A DNA stretch of 64,000 nucleotides from Nemertoderma westbladi (taxonomy: Eukaryota; Xenacoelomorpha; Nemertodermatida; Nemertodermatidae), in the NCBI GenBank assembly GCA_032718475.1, contig JAUCBJ010003758.1, forward strand, positions 1 to 64,000, written 5' to 3'. Shown here one piece after another: positions 44,919 through 54,756 of this stretch. Positions within the stretch are counted from its first letter, which is position 1; each line of letters starts with the position of its first letter. The position numbers and the translations under genes were made by a program. Below the pieces are notes generated by a model, which saw only the letters and a program-made list of their open reading frames with translations, did not search any database and was not told the origin of the DNA.

Positions 44919-45708
44919 GATCTAGATTATGCAGATGATATTAATTTTATACATAGTGATGCCATCTCCACACAAACACATGTGAATTACATACAAGGAG
45001 AAGGTCGCAAAGTTGGACTAAAGATCAACCCCAAAAAGTCTGAATCTCTAAAGATACCTACCTACAAATGAAAATCTCGAGATGCCAGCCATAATTGATA
45101 ACCAAATTGTGAAATCCATCATCCAAACAACCTTTCTTGGAAGTCTTATTTCAAACTTCAATTATCCAATGACAGCCCTAAAACATAGAATAAGGAAAGC
45201 TACACAAAACTATTACTTCTTAAACAAAATATGGCGCAATCCAAATATTAGACAGAGAACTAACATAAAAGTATACAAATCGATGATTCACCCGGTCTTA
45301 CTTTACAGCTTAGAAACAGTTTCGATGTCAGATGTAATTAAGCAACGGCTCGATGCTGCAGACACAAGAATGTTAAGACGGTTCGTCAAAACACACAACT
45401 ACGATTACTTTTCAAATGCCACCTTATTTTGTCGCACTCAACTGTCCTCAATCTCCAATACCCTGAACGTCAAGCGTCTCCGATGGTTCGGACATTGTGC
45501 TATAATGCCTCGCAATAGACTACCAAATATAGCACTCTATCTGCATCCACTTGACGGCCACAAGAAAAGGAAAGGCAGGAAATGTTTTTCATTTCGGCAA
45601 ACTATTCAAAAAGACTTCCAATCTGCCAACATAATGGTACAAGAAGCCATACAATTCGCACAGGACAGATCTGGATATAAAGAATTAATTAAAGAATGTA
45701 AACTGTAA
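44919..45708 (+). pseudogene. LINE L reverse transcriptase, C-terminal part
   Basis: Resumes with DLDYADDINFIHSDA (catalytic Asp pair at about 44934-44942), GRKVGLKINPKKSESLKI, a stop near 45069, then the frame 45082-45708: TTFLGSLISNFNYP, IWRNPNIRQRTNIKVYKSMI, DAADTRMLRRFVKTHNYDYF, RLRWFGHC and ELIKECKL. The block order is that of a LINE thumb and C-terminal region. Confidence 0.88.
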
Positions 45709-45805
45709 GTTAGAGAACAGTCATCTTATGTTAACAATCCGAAAAATAGTAATTTCCAAGTACACACAACATTTATAATTTCTAGATTCCAGAACAGTTA
45801 GACAA

Positions 45806-45826
45806 CCCCCCCCCCCCCCCCCCCCC
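45806..45826. repeat. C21 run in the LINE L 3' region
   Basis: A pure run of 21 C within the presumed 3' untranslated part of LINE L. No second terminal run or TTAA pair was found around it. Confidence 0.85.
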
Positions 45827-46131
45827 ACCAAATACCTTGCTCCAACTAATGCTATATTATTTCTTTAATTATTTAACAGGAAACCAATGATACAACAACA
45901 TTTTATCAAAACATTTATATTTATTATCATACGTTTTATTTTGCAGCCTTTCTGACCAATCACATTATTTTCTTTATAACGTTCACAAACACACAATGAG
46001 AGGACTTGGTCAACTGTGTACAACTTTGTCGGATTCTGAAATGACTTATCCTCCCAGATAAGATCATCTCTGGATCTCTAATTCCTACGAATTAGGGAAC
46101 CTTTAATTATGAATGAATGATGGTTTGAGTG

Positions 46132-46702
46132 GGGTGGAGCGAGGTGGGACTGGGATACGCGGGGCGTGAGAAGTACAGATGTTTGTAAGGTCATTGTAAA
46201 AGGCATCGAATTTATCGGAAGCATTAGAGTTATTATTAAAGGTACTATCGTTTAGGGATTTCAAATAATCAGATAAGAATGGGGTTGGAGAAAAATGTGA
46301 AAAATCGAATTTGAAAGATTGTTTGGGGGCAACGAATGAGGAGGAGTATTTGTGGAGAATAACAATAGTGGGTTGGTGGTCGTTTGTGCCAATATTACAT
46401 GAGATTGTGCCGGAATTAGTGGAGTTGGAAGTGATGTTGGTGAAGATATGGTCAATAAGTGTTTCAGAATGAATGGTTCGATCGTGGAGTTCAGAGTGAA
46501 AAATTCGAGTAGGTTGATTAATTAATTGGACGAAGCCATAAGAAGTCAGTAGGTGGATATAGGAAGATGAATCAGTGTTCGGTTTATGTAGGTTAATGTT
46601 TATATTGCCAGTTATAATGACGTCAAGGTTATTTTTAGAAAGGTTATAAAGAGTGGAATCGAGTATGGTTAGAAAGTCAGTGTGAGCTACAGATTGTACC
46701 AA
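46132..46702 (-). pseudogene. Jockey/CR1-like LINE endonuclease (5' half)
   Basis: The minus frame has NLDVIITGNININLHKPN (the GDFN region reads GNIN), LLTSYGFVQLINQPTRI, SETLIDHIFTN and TNDHQPTIVIL (SDH region). This is the end of an apurinic-type endonuclease followed by a Ser/Pro-rich linker. It stops at the 12-bp duplication at 46120-46131 and continues in sequence order at 37976. The upstream part is missing beyond 46702. Confidence 0.85.
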
Positions 46703-46720
46703 TTAAAAGTGGTTTGGAAC

Positions 46721-46852
46721 TGCAAAAAAAGCGACAGAACGACAGATCAACAGAACGATAGGTTGATTAATGGAACCCCTACGCTAAGGTTCACTCACTT
46801 TGTGGCTCACCCCACATAGCCACTAGCCCTCCTATTAGTCATCCACTATAAC
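46721..46852. repeat. Inverted copy of the 2761-2862 repeat plus a shared 36-bp phrase
   Basis: 46721-46815 reads as the reverse complement of 2778-2862 with changes: CGACAGAACGACAG, TTGATTAATGG, CTACGCTAAGG, CTCACTTTGTGGCTC. It is followed by ATAGCCACTAGCCCTCC... shared with 39235-39272. Confidence 0.7.
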
Positions 46853-46859
46853 TATAGTT

Positions 46860-48070
46860 TCACTTTCAGCTAGTATTCATACTTTAAGAATAAATAAAAG
46901 AAGAGACATGATCATTCTGCAATACTTGAAGGATGAAAACAATTTGGTTGAACTTAGGTTGAACACGTTGAAGTATTCTGTGTGACATCTTCCCCGCAAA
47001 TGGTAGTGTTTATTTTTTATACTTGACGGTTGAAGGCTGAAGGTTGAAGTATTCTATCTGCTACCAGCCTAATTGCTAGATTCCTAGTATAATTAAGTAT
47101 ATATAACTCTATGGAACAGCGTCACATGAATAAGAAAGTTAAGAAGTGTTTACAATTATGGTAACTGCCGAACTTGCAAAGTGTTTGGTTGACCATGTCA
47201 CTTGGAGTTGCTTTGTTTCGACAATGAATGCATCACCACAGTGCAGGCTGGTCATGTGTGCATGAACAATTTTTAATTTCATAGGGGCTGATATATATTG
47301 CCGTAAACTCTTAGAATTAACCTGATAGAAGTCTTGTCTCTGGTGACTTTCATAATTTCAAATATATTGCCTGAGCATTGCTTCGTTGGAGAATTTTAAT
47401 TCAATCACATATTATTTATGGCATTACATCTTAGCTACCGGCATCGCATTAAAAAGACATTAAAAACATCTTAGCTACATCATTAAAACAACCAACACAG
47501 TCAGCAGAGAATATACTTGATTTGAGTGAGAATGAATAATGTCAGTCTGAGATTAAACACATGGTGGGATGCATGCATAATCTTACTGCATTTCTGCAGA
47601 AGATTAATATGCTTCAATAGATGGCAATATTAAATAAATTTTCTTTCAATTTAAAAGACTATTACTATACTCCAACAGTAAGGTTAGTGAATAAAAAATT
47701 GCTTGGCTAGAATTGTCAGAAATAATGGGTACAAATGTTTATTTTTTTAATTCGCCACAGTAACAGAGAGGAGATGGTGTGTGATCTATTAAATGTTTGA
47801 TGACAAAGTAAAGATTCGAATCCGAGAAAGGATGTATAAATTTTGCACAGTTATTCATCTAGGAATTACATTTTTAACGTAAGTGGTATCACAAGCCCGG
47901 TGTTGCACCATGCAAGGGGAATTGGGTAAGCAAAATAACAACAATAAAATATCATTACCATACAATGCTTTTCGAATTATTAATTAATCTCATACTGCAA
48001 TGCAATGTTATTGTTTCTAGAGAATGAATTACAGTTGAGCTGTTAGTTATTGCTACTGTAATTGATGATG
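46860..48070. other. No gene recognised
   Basis: AT-rich DNA. A box B-like GATTCGAATCC occurs at 47814-47824 without a convincing box A. No coding feature is supported. Confidence 0.5.
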
Positions 48071-48078
48071 CAATTTAC

Positions 48079-48230
48079 GACAATTCGATCCTAGGACAAT
48101 ACGGTTCTAGGACAATTCGGTCCTAGGACAATTCGGTCCCATTTATTTAGTATTTTGGGACCGAATTGTCTGGGACCGAATTGTCCGGGACCAAATTGTC
48201 CGGACCGAATTGTCCGGGACCGAATTGTCC
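48079..48230. repeat. Folded-back satellite of 16-bp GGACCGAATTGTCC-type units
   Basis: Four units of GACAATTCGGTCCTAG run to about 48138, then after an AT-rich spacer (CATTTATTTAGTATTTT) five units run as the reverse complement, GACCGAATTGTCCGGG. Units are themselves near-palindromic. The architecture matches 29160-29625 with a different core and period. It ends about 45 bp before the TATA-like box of the GPCR gene. Confidence 0.9.
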
Positions 48231-48274
48231 TACATCCGTTTTTATTATCATTTACCTAACGTTATTAAGTATAA

Positions 48275-48282
48275 TATAAATA
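48275..48282 (+). promoter_or_regulatory. Possible TATA box of the GPCR gene
   Basis: TATAAATA lies 107 bp before the preferred start codon (48389) and overlaps the upstream in-frame ATG at 48284. If it is a true TATA box, transcription begins beyond that ATG, which favours the 48389 start. Confidence 0.35.
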
Positions 48283-48388
48283 TATGTTGTATCATGAAAT
48301 CAAATTATATTGTACTTTTCTCATATGTTATTACACAGTGTTATATTTCTATGGGAAACAGAAATTAAAAAAATATAAATCAATAATT

Positions 48389-49528
48389 ATGGGAGATAGA
48401 TCACTTACTTCCAAAAGTAAAACGCACTGGTTTACAAATCTCAATGCCTCTGAAATATTTCCTTTGGTGGATTCCTATGAATCGTTTCGAAGTATGATAA
48501 TCACCTACTACAACACTATTATTCTACCATATACAATAACATATGTTATTGTCGGAATTTTTGGTTATATTCTCACATTTATTGTTGTGGCCAAGGAAAA
48601 ACGATTTAACACTTTATTCTATAAGTTGCTCTGTTTAGACGCTGTTATGGAAAGTTTCACAATGGTAGCAGAATTAGTGAGGATACTGAAAAATCTCCAA
48701 TACATTTGTGACAATCCATTTGGCAACGGTCGTGCTCCATTTATTAACTGTCCAACATCATTCCATGCTTTTCTCGCTGCTTACCATTATCCATTGGTTC
48801 GAATTGCACAAGATCTTTCCTGTTGGACAGCCATCATGATTTCAATTGATCGATTCTTTGCGGTTTACTTCCCAATGAAATATAAAACTACCAGTCAACA
48901 CAAATATAAAATACTAATGGGATCTGGTGGAATATTGCTTGGGTTCGGATCAATTATTGCTATAGCTTATGTTGGACGTCGTAAGATATACAGAGATAAC
49001 AATTCGGACCTTACATGGACAGCAATTGAGGTGGAGTTATCGGTTATCCATTCAGCATACACAGAAATTATTGAGAATTATTATATTTCATTAAAACAAA
49101 TAATTCAACTAGTTATTTTGGTTTCACTTACAGTCGCTGTTGTTATTCAAGTGAAGAAATTTTCTAAACACCACCAACAAAATAGAGAAAGACTGATGAA
49201 AGATCGCAGCCTAATCTATATGATGTTACTTATTACATCTTTAACAGGTCTTAAGATGCTGGTTTTGGATATATATTTTATTGTTCATAGTACAGTGTTT
49301 ACTACAGCTTATAAGAAATTTATGAATTCTGATGCGACCTTAGAAGATATTTCAACATATTACTGGTGGACTAAATTTATTAACTCATACATAATACTTA
49401 ATGACCTCATATCCATTGTATTCGCATTAAATTTCTACTTTATGGTAATATTTATAGGAAGTTGGAAAAAGGCCGTGTTTAAAATAATGGTTAAACCCAT
49501 AAAACTTAAATGTAAATGTGAAATGTAA
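48389..49528 (+). CDS. Rhodopsin-like (class A) G protein-coupled receptor, intact single exon
   Basis: The 379-residue frame from Met 48389 shows seven membrane helices. TM1 begins IVGIFGYILTFIVVAKEKR. TM2 carries the conserved Asp in LLCLDAVMES. TM3 ends in SIDRFFAVYFPMKY, the DRY box as DRF with the usual Pro after it. TM5 is QLVILVSLTVAVVI. TM6 is MMLLITSLTGLKMLVL. TM7 is IVFALNFYFMVIF with a variant NPxxY (ALNFYF), followed by a basic helix-8-like WKKAVFKIM. NAS in the N-terminus is a possible glycosylation site. An upstream in-frame ATG (48284) would add 35 residues with a hydrophobic stretch; 48389 has a better context (A at -3, G at +4). The pattern fits peptide-type orphan receptors (FMRFamide-receptor-like), but the ligand is unknown. 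A terminal basic KCKCEM-type end may be lipid-modified. Confidence 0.85.
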   Translation: MGDRSLTSKSKTHWFTNLNASEIFPLVDSYESFRSMIITYYNTIILPYTITYVIVGIFGYILTFIVVAKEKRFNTLFYKLLCLDAVMESFTMVAELVRILKNLQYICDNPFGNGRAPFINCPTSFHAFLAAYHYPLVRIAQDLSCWTAIMISIDRFFAVYFPMKYKTTSQHKYKILMGSGGILLGFGSIIAIAYVGRRKIYRDNNSDLTWTAIEVELSVIHSAYTEIIENYYISLKQIIQLVILVSLTVAVVIQVKKFSKHHQQNRERLMKDRSLIYMMLLITSLTGLKMLVLDIYFIVHSTVFTTAYKKFMNSDATLEDISTYYWWTKFINSYIILNDLISIVFALNFYFMVIFIGSWKKAVFKIMVKPIKLKCKCEM

Positions 49529-49538
49529 TTTTTTTTGT

Positions 49539-49630
49539 ATTAAAGTAGTATTCTCTTCGCAGTTTTTATGATGAGTTATATCCTCGTTCGCTCGACTTAA
49601 TAGTTGTAGTAGTTCGCAGTTTTAAATAAA
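49539..49630 (+). terminator. Candidate polyadenylation signals after the GPCR gene
   Basis: ATTAAA at 49539-49544 and AATAAA at 49625-49630 follow the stop codon (49526-49528). Either could direct 3' end formation. Both are common in AT-rich DNA. Confidence 0.35.
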
Positions 49631-49639
49631 TGTGTTCAA

Positions 49640-50656
49640 ATTGCCTCAGTTCAGAGGTAGAAATCATTCATATTTACTACTATTTACTATATCATCATAC
49701 TTCATTATTGTCAAAGTAATGGGATTGCAATGCTTGTGTTCGAGCATGTTCGCAACTTACTAATTGGTGTTTGTTTTGTACATTACATCCACACATTTCA
49801 AGGATTTTGCATGTTAAATTCAGTTGCCTAAGAAAATACCATAATATCATACATTATATACATATCATTTTCACTTCGCAACATTCGAAAGAAAATCAAA
49901 TCTCAATCTGTTTTTTACAAATTTCAAATAATTTGTCAAGCCATTTATCAGCGCTACCTATTTAAATGTAATATTATTAATAATGTCATGGAAATTACTT
50001 TGAAATTTAATTCAAACATTACTTTTTTTGTTGACAAAAAGGTTCTTTTTTTGTCAAACTTGTTAACGAATTTGACAAAAAAGTGACTTACAACAAATGA
50101 AACATTTTTTCAATTTTTAAAATAATTTTAAGCTAATTCAACAATGTAATCAGAAATAATTGACATTTAATGTCAGCAATGTTCGGTCAACCATCGCATG
50201 TGTGATGATCACAAAATCAGCAGTAGCTTAATATTATATAGGAAATATAGGCGGACGTTATGATTATTAAATGCTATCTAATGTTAATTTCTGATGCACA
50301 TGCAATACATACTATCACTAAATCCATTTGAAATTTTTTCCATAATTTTTTGATATGGGAAATATGTTTTTTTACGAAATCATTAGAAAATATCTGTTCT
50401 GGTGATAGTTTTGTTTGCAGATAAATGTTTTTGCCCACTTTAGACCACTTTTGATAATATAGAAACACTGTTTTCCGGAAAAGAGAGATTTCAAAAGATT
50501 GAATTTGTTACCAATACACTCATCCTGAATTCATATTTCAGCATGATATTTATATTTATTTAGAAAAAGAGGAGTAAAGTAAAATAGAAATGTGTACTTG
50601 TATTTTAAATTTTAGAATGTGTATATGTATGTAATATGTTAAGTTTTTTGTGCATG
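49640..50656. other. No gene recognised
   Basis: AT-rich DNA. TTGTTGACAAAAAGG and TTTTTTTGTCAAACTTG form loosely inverted TTGTCAAA/TTTGACAA motifs at 50029-50090. No coding family was recognised. Confidence 0.5.
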
Positions 50657-50687
<31 letters not shown>

Positions 50688-51976
50688 TACGGTATACCCC
50701 CATATGGAGCTTTTGGCTATACTTGCTAAATGACTATAATTGATGGTTTTCTATATTTTATACCTTTCGTGGGATTAACATATGGCCAAAGATGGGGTTA
50801 AAATAAAAAATGCTCATATTTGCGCCGCCTTGTAGTGGCGACCAGCAAAAGTGTTGATTTTTGTATAATAACATTGCATTTTAAATGTGAATATTACAAT
50901 TCGGAGATAAAAGAATTTAAAGTTTCAGAACAATATATTTCAATTATTCTCCCTATTTTCAAGTACTGGTATCGCCTTTCCTTTTCCCATTGGTTATTAT
51001 ACCCTACCCATTTTATGATTTCTCAATGGATTTCATGAAATTTGATTAAAAAAAACCCCTACCTACTTTTAAAAACTGTTAAAATCTTAAGAGTGCTTGC
51101 CCAAAATTTGATTGTTCACGCAGCACATGAAGCCTTCATGTAGCACTTAAAGTCTTCGCACAGCACGTGAATCATTCTAGCTGCATGTGGAACTTAAAAA
51201 AACAATAAGTTTATGTTTGTTGTCACAATTATTATTACCAGCTATTGTTATATGATGGTTCACATTTGTTATTACTAGTCAACCATAATTCGAGAAGTAA
51301 AAGAGATGTGGTTAAGCCGTTTCCAGATTTGAAATCCTCATTAAATTCTGCTCTAGACAAATACGTACGAGGCGGGTTCAAGTGAACCAAGGATTGGAGG
51401 GCGAAAAATCAGCGATGGGGGAGAAAAATCCGATGAGAAAGAATGTGGCGAAAAATATAATCAAAGGGGAAGCAGAGGGGGGGGGGGGGGGGGGGGGGGG
51501 GTGAAAAAGAAAATCGAAATCTGAAGTATAAATAACATTTCACCACATTTATAGTTTATTTTTAATGATGATGTTCTTACTATAGAAACGGGAAAACAGT
51601 AGTCACTTTATGTTCAGTATATGATAAACTATAACTTAGAAGGTTAAAACGTCCCTACAATCAACCATGGGACAATAATAAAATGGGAAATAAATTTTTC
51701 TTTTGACTTTTCTTCTTATATTATAAATTAATTACCTCTGTATATAAGGGGGAGTATAATTTTGTTGGATGAGGGAATGTTTTTTTGAGGGGGAGGGGCG
51801 AAATAGGAGGGGGGGGGGGGGGCGAAAATGTGAGATATTGTTATAGCCCCCCCCCCCCCCCCCCCCCCACAAACGAAGATGACTTCCGTACGCCTATGGC
51901 TCTAGATGAAGTAAAAAATCTAAAATTTTCACCTGAGGGAGGTGCGTAGTGTACCCCCCCCCCCCCCCCCTCTTAA
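50657..51976. mobile_element. Poly-G-ended MITE (MITE C), relative of MITE A
   Basis: The left end is TTTA (probably a mutated TTAA) followed by G27 (50661-50687) and TATACCCCC. The right end is CACCTGAGGG, C17 (51954-51970), TC and TTAA (51973-51976). Internal text matches MITE A: compare TTGAAATCCTCATTAAATTC (51329-51348) with the MITE A phrase at about 13282-13302. It lacks a transposase and is interrupted by a 541-bp insertion. Confidence 0.75.
51358..51898. mobile_element. hAT-like MITE nested in MITE C, 8-bp duplication
   Basis: GCTCTAGA at 51350-51357 and 51899-51906 flanks a 541-bp segment. Its ends, CAAATACGTACGAGG and (inverted) CATAGGCGTACGGAAG, form an imperfect terminal inverted repeat around CGTACG. 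An 8-bp duplication suits hAT transposases. It contains G25 (51477-51501), G14 (51809-51822) and C22 (51847-51868). Confidence 0.7.
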
Positions 51977-53150
51977 GTTTTCATAACTAACTAAATATTT
52001 ATATACTTTTAGAATGGTGTTTTTGTTCAATTTATTGTTTATGTTGAAGTTTAGTGAAAACATTGATGGTGCCAATAATTAAGCTAAATACACTAATAAT
52101 AGTGAGCACAATAATTAAGTGTTCAATTGTATGTTTTTGTTTCTATTATTTTGGTGTTAATAAGTTTAGTAATTTGCAGCTACAATTGTATTATTATTGT
52201 TTATTTAGTATTTGTATTTTTCCAGAGTTATTCCAACCAGAAATACATGTATTATTATTAACCGTAAATACAGTACATATATTATGATATAATACCCTTG
52301 AAATTTATCCTAAGCAATCATTGGTGGATTTTCCCATGACGAATAATACAACAATATAACACAATAGTGACAATGTCAACCCAGTAAAAAGAGTGAAGTT
52401 TATTACAATTACTGTTTCACTCAGTAATATTGATACATTGATCTAACTTCTATTTGAGGTGACACTCCATATCATGTACTGTATCATATCATATCATATA
52501 CACCATATTATATAGCTGAACCTATGACCGTATATTTGATGTATACTATCAAATAGTGGTATTTACTGGATGCATGTAGTTTGTCTTTGGCCATGATATT
52601 ACTTTCAATGAAAGAAGCAATCTCCTGATCAAGAAAACACACCCACATCAATATTGTAATTCCGAGATATCAGTTTGGAAGGAGGGGTATTTTAGTATAG
52701 AACTGGTTGTTGAAGTCAAGGCTATTTGGTCGACATCAGCAGCCCGCACAAATCGAAGCCACGATTGTAGTGGTGTTTTTTTTAACCAAATCAATAAACA
52801 AAAAAACTGTAAAAACCAAAACAAGACACTTTATCTAGCTTGAAGTAAATTTGCGCTACAGTAAAGGATCACTTTTTACTTGTGGTCAACTAGAAACGGC
52901 GTCAAGACGCCGTTAAACAAGTCATGTCAGATTAAATTACCGTATTTCTTCGCATAAGACCACCCCCCCCCCACCCTTCGAATAAGGATAGTTAGCAAAC
53001 AAGTGTATTTCTGTCATAATCATTGCTGTTTCGATACATTATTTGGCCGACAGATATCCTGTGGGAATTTAAAGTAAAATTATATCTCAACCCAACTCCA
53101 CGAGAGCTACAGTACATTTCAACTATTAGAGCATTCAACTCGACAGTCTA
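51977..53150. other. No gene recognised
   Basis: AT-rich DNA. A hairpin-like GAAACGGCGTCAAGACGCCGTT occurs near 52895-52916, and a C-run at 52965-52973. No coding family was recognised. Confidence 0.5.
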
Positions 53151-53161
53151 CAGTACACGTA

Positions 53162-54091
53162 CATGTTCTACGTATGTCCTTAGATCATCATAATGATGAT
53201 GGGGTGATGATAACTCCACCTTCTGGCTCCAGAAGTCGAGGAAATCCTGCCAAGCACCTAACTGATCTAGACTTTGCTGATGACATAGGAGTACTCTCAG
53301 AATCACTAGAGGGAGCCCAACGGCTCCTCAGCTCATTAGAACATGCTGCTTCTAGTGTTGGTCTTTTTATTAACTCCAGAAAGACCAAAATTTTGACAGT
53401 TAACTTTGAAAGTCCTCAGCAAGTCTCTGATCGGATGAGCATAAGCTCAAAGGATGGTATGCTTGAGCATGTGGACGACTGCTGTTACCTGGGATCATGG
53501 ATCCGGAAGTCAGGTGAGGACCTTCGAATACGTAAGGGAAAGGCATGGGCAGCCTTGACTAGGCTTTCCAGGATTTGGAAGTCACCGAGAATTAATCGGA
53601 AACTTAAGGTCCGATTATTTAGAGCAGCAGTAGTTCCAGTACTCCTCTATGGGAGTCCATGCTGGGCTCTAACTGCTGAGGACACCAAATCTCTGGATGG
53701 CACATTCACAAGAATGCTACGCCGGGTTTATTGTGTCAAGTACAATGCACACATCTCCAACCAGACACTATATAACATTGGAGGTGTCTCATTGGTTCCC
53801 CCAAGCTTGACACTAGAACAAAATCGCCTCCGCTTTGCAGGACATTGCTTTCGCCGTGAGGACCAGCCAGTGCATAATCTTGTACTTTGGCAGCCTCATG
53901 GAGTGAATAAGCATGGTGGACAGCCTATGACTTTCTTGAGACGCATCTTAAAGGACACTGGCCTTGAAGATGCGGATGATCTAGCAAATGTCATGGGTGA
54001 TAGGGAGTTGTGGCGGTGCAATTTTGTCGACAAGCCGGCACAGCATTCTTAAAAATGCAGCTGCAATGCAGCATGCCGATCATAGTAGTAG
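53162..54091 (+). mobile_element. LINE copy 3, 5'-truncated, candidate 8-bp duplication
   Basis: Plus-strand copy of the same family as LINE copy 2, starting inside the reverse transcriptase and ending with (TAG)n-like text. CAGTACAC occurs at both borders (53151-53158 and 54092-54099), a plausible target duplication. Confidence 0.8.
53174..54052 (+). pseudogene. LINE reverse transcriptase C-terminal half, open frame (copy 3)
   Basis: 292 codons without a stop: LTDLDFADDIGVLSESLEGA (catalytic Asp pair), GLFINSRKTKILTVNF, YLGSWIRKSGEDLRI, PVLLYGSPCWALTAED, RLRFAGHCFRRED, LVLWQPHGVNKHGGQP and the end FVDKPAQHS. It lacks the first half of the enzyme, so it is not functional despite the open frame. 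It shows the Tyr that is mutated to a stop in copy 2. Confidence 0.9.
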
Positions 54092-54099
54092 CAGTACAC

Positions 54100-54430
54100 A
54101 ATAAGTAAAAATTCAATCAGCAGAGCTATTCACATTAAGCTAATAGATATTTGCTTACATTCGATTCAGTGAGTGTGAGAGGGCCATCATCTGGAGTGTA
54201 ACAAATTACAAAACGTTTGCTACATTGAACACTGTTTTTCGGGGTGTATATGACATATTAATTCAGTTAAGATGGTGAAGACCCTCTTAACTGAATAAAT
54301 AAATTTCAAACACGCAGTAGGATTAATATATTGTATGTCTCATATTTGTAAGCATAAAATAATAAATAAATAAAATATTATTTTAAATAAACCCAGATCG
54401 ACCTCAGAAAAAATTCATATATTTCTTTAT
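54100..54430. other. No gene recognised
   Basis: AT-rich flank. CTTAACTGAATAAATAAAT at about 54286-54305 faces an inverted TTAATTCAGTTAAG at 54257-54270, forming a small hairpin. AATAAATAAATAAAAT text at 54358-54380 may belong to the 3' tail of the Penelope relic. Confidence 0.4.
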
Positions 54431-54437
54431 CACTAGC

Positions 54438-54467
54438 TTTCGATATAATATGTATATCTTTTTCAAG
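54438..54467 (-). ncRNA. Hammerhead-like hairpin after the second Penelope relic
   Basis: Minus strand: CTTGAAAAA, then a 6-bp stem GATATA-CATAT-TATATC, then GAAAGC. Same order and outer text as 19801-19829 (CTTGAGAAA, stem, GAAAC), although the stem sequences differ completely. Conservation of the frame with changed stem bases suggests former RNA structure. Confidence 0.45.
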
Positions 54468-54756
54468 TGTTGAAAACTATATATAAACAATATATAAATT
54501 AAATACATTAATAACAATATAAGCACAATTTAAAATTCTAGAAAGTTTGTATATGTCTTTCCTATTTCGTTTTTCTCAGGCGAACCGATTTAACTATGGT
54601 TGAATAGATCTATGGTTGAATAGATCTACACCGAAATCATTCACTACTGCCTCGTTGATAGTGTTCAACCCGAATGGTTGCACTGTTAGCAGAGTACATT
54701 GCCAAAAGCCCTCCCTGTTACTTAGTTCGACGGTTTGATCTATTTTGTTTCTCGAT

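Larger units (their letters stand above)
37989..46119 (+). mobile_element. LINE L, about 4.8 kb, inserted in the jockey-like LINE
   Basis: The 12-bp repeat ATGGTTTGAGTG (37977-37988 and 46120-46131) flanks the segment exactly and lies at matching points of the two halves of the interrupted LINE. The plus-strand 3' end is TATGAATGA, a short TGAA-type tail. Inside are endonuclease and reverse transcriptase pieces on the plus strand, plus two younger insertions (38481-38678 and 41835-44909). Subtracting those leaves about 4.8 kb. Confidence 0.85.

Noticed and set aside
47814-47824. Box B-like GATTCGAATCC
   Set aside because: No convincing box A at the right distance and no cloverleaf, so neither tRNA nor SINE is called.
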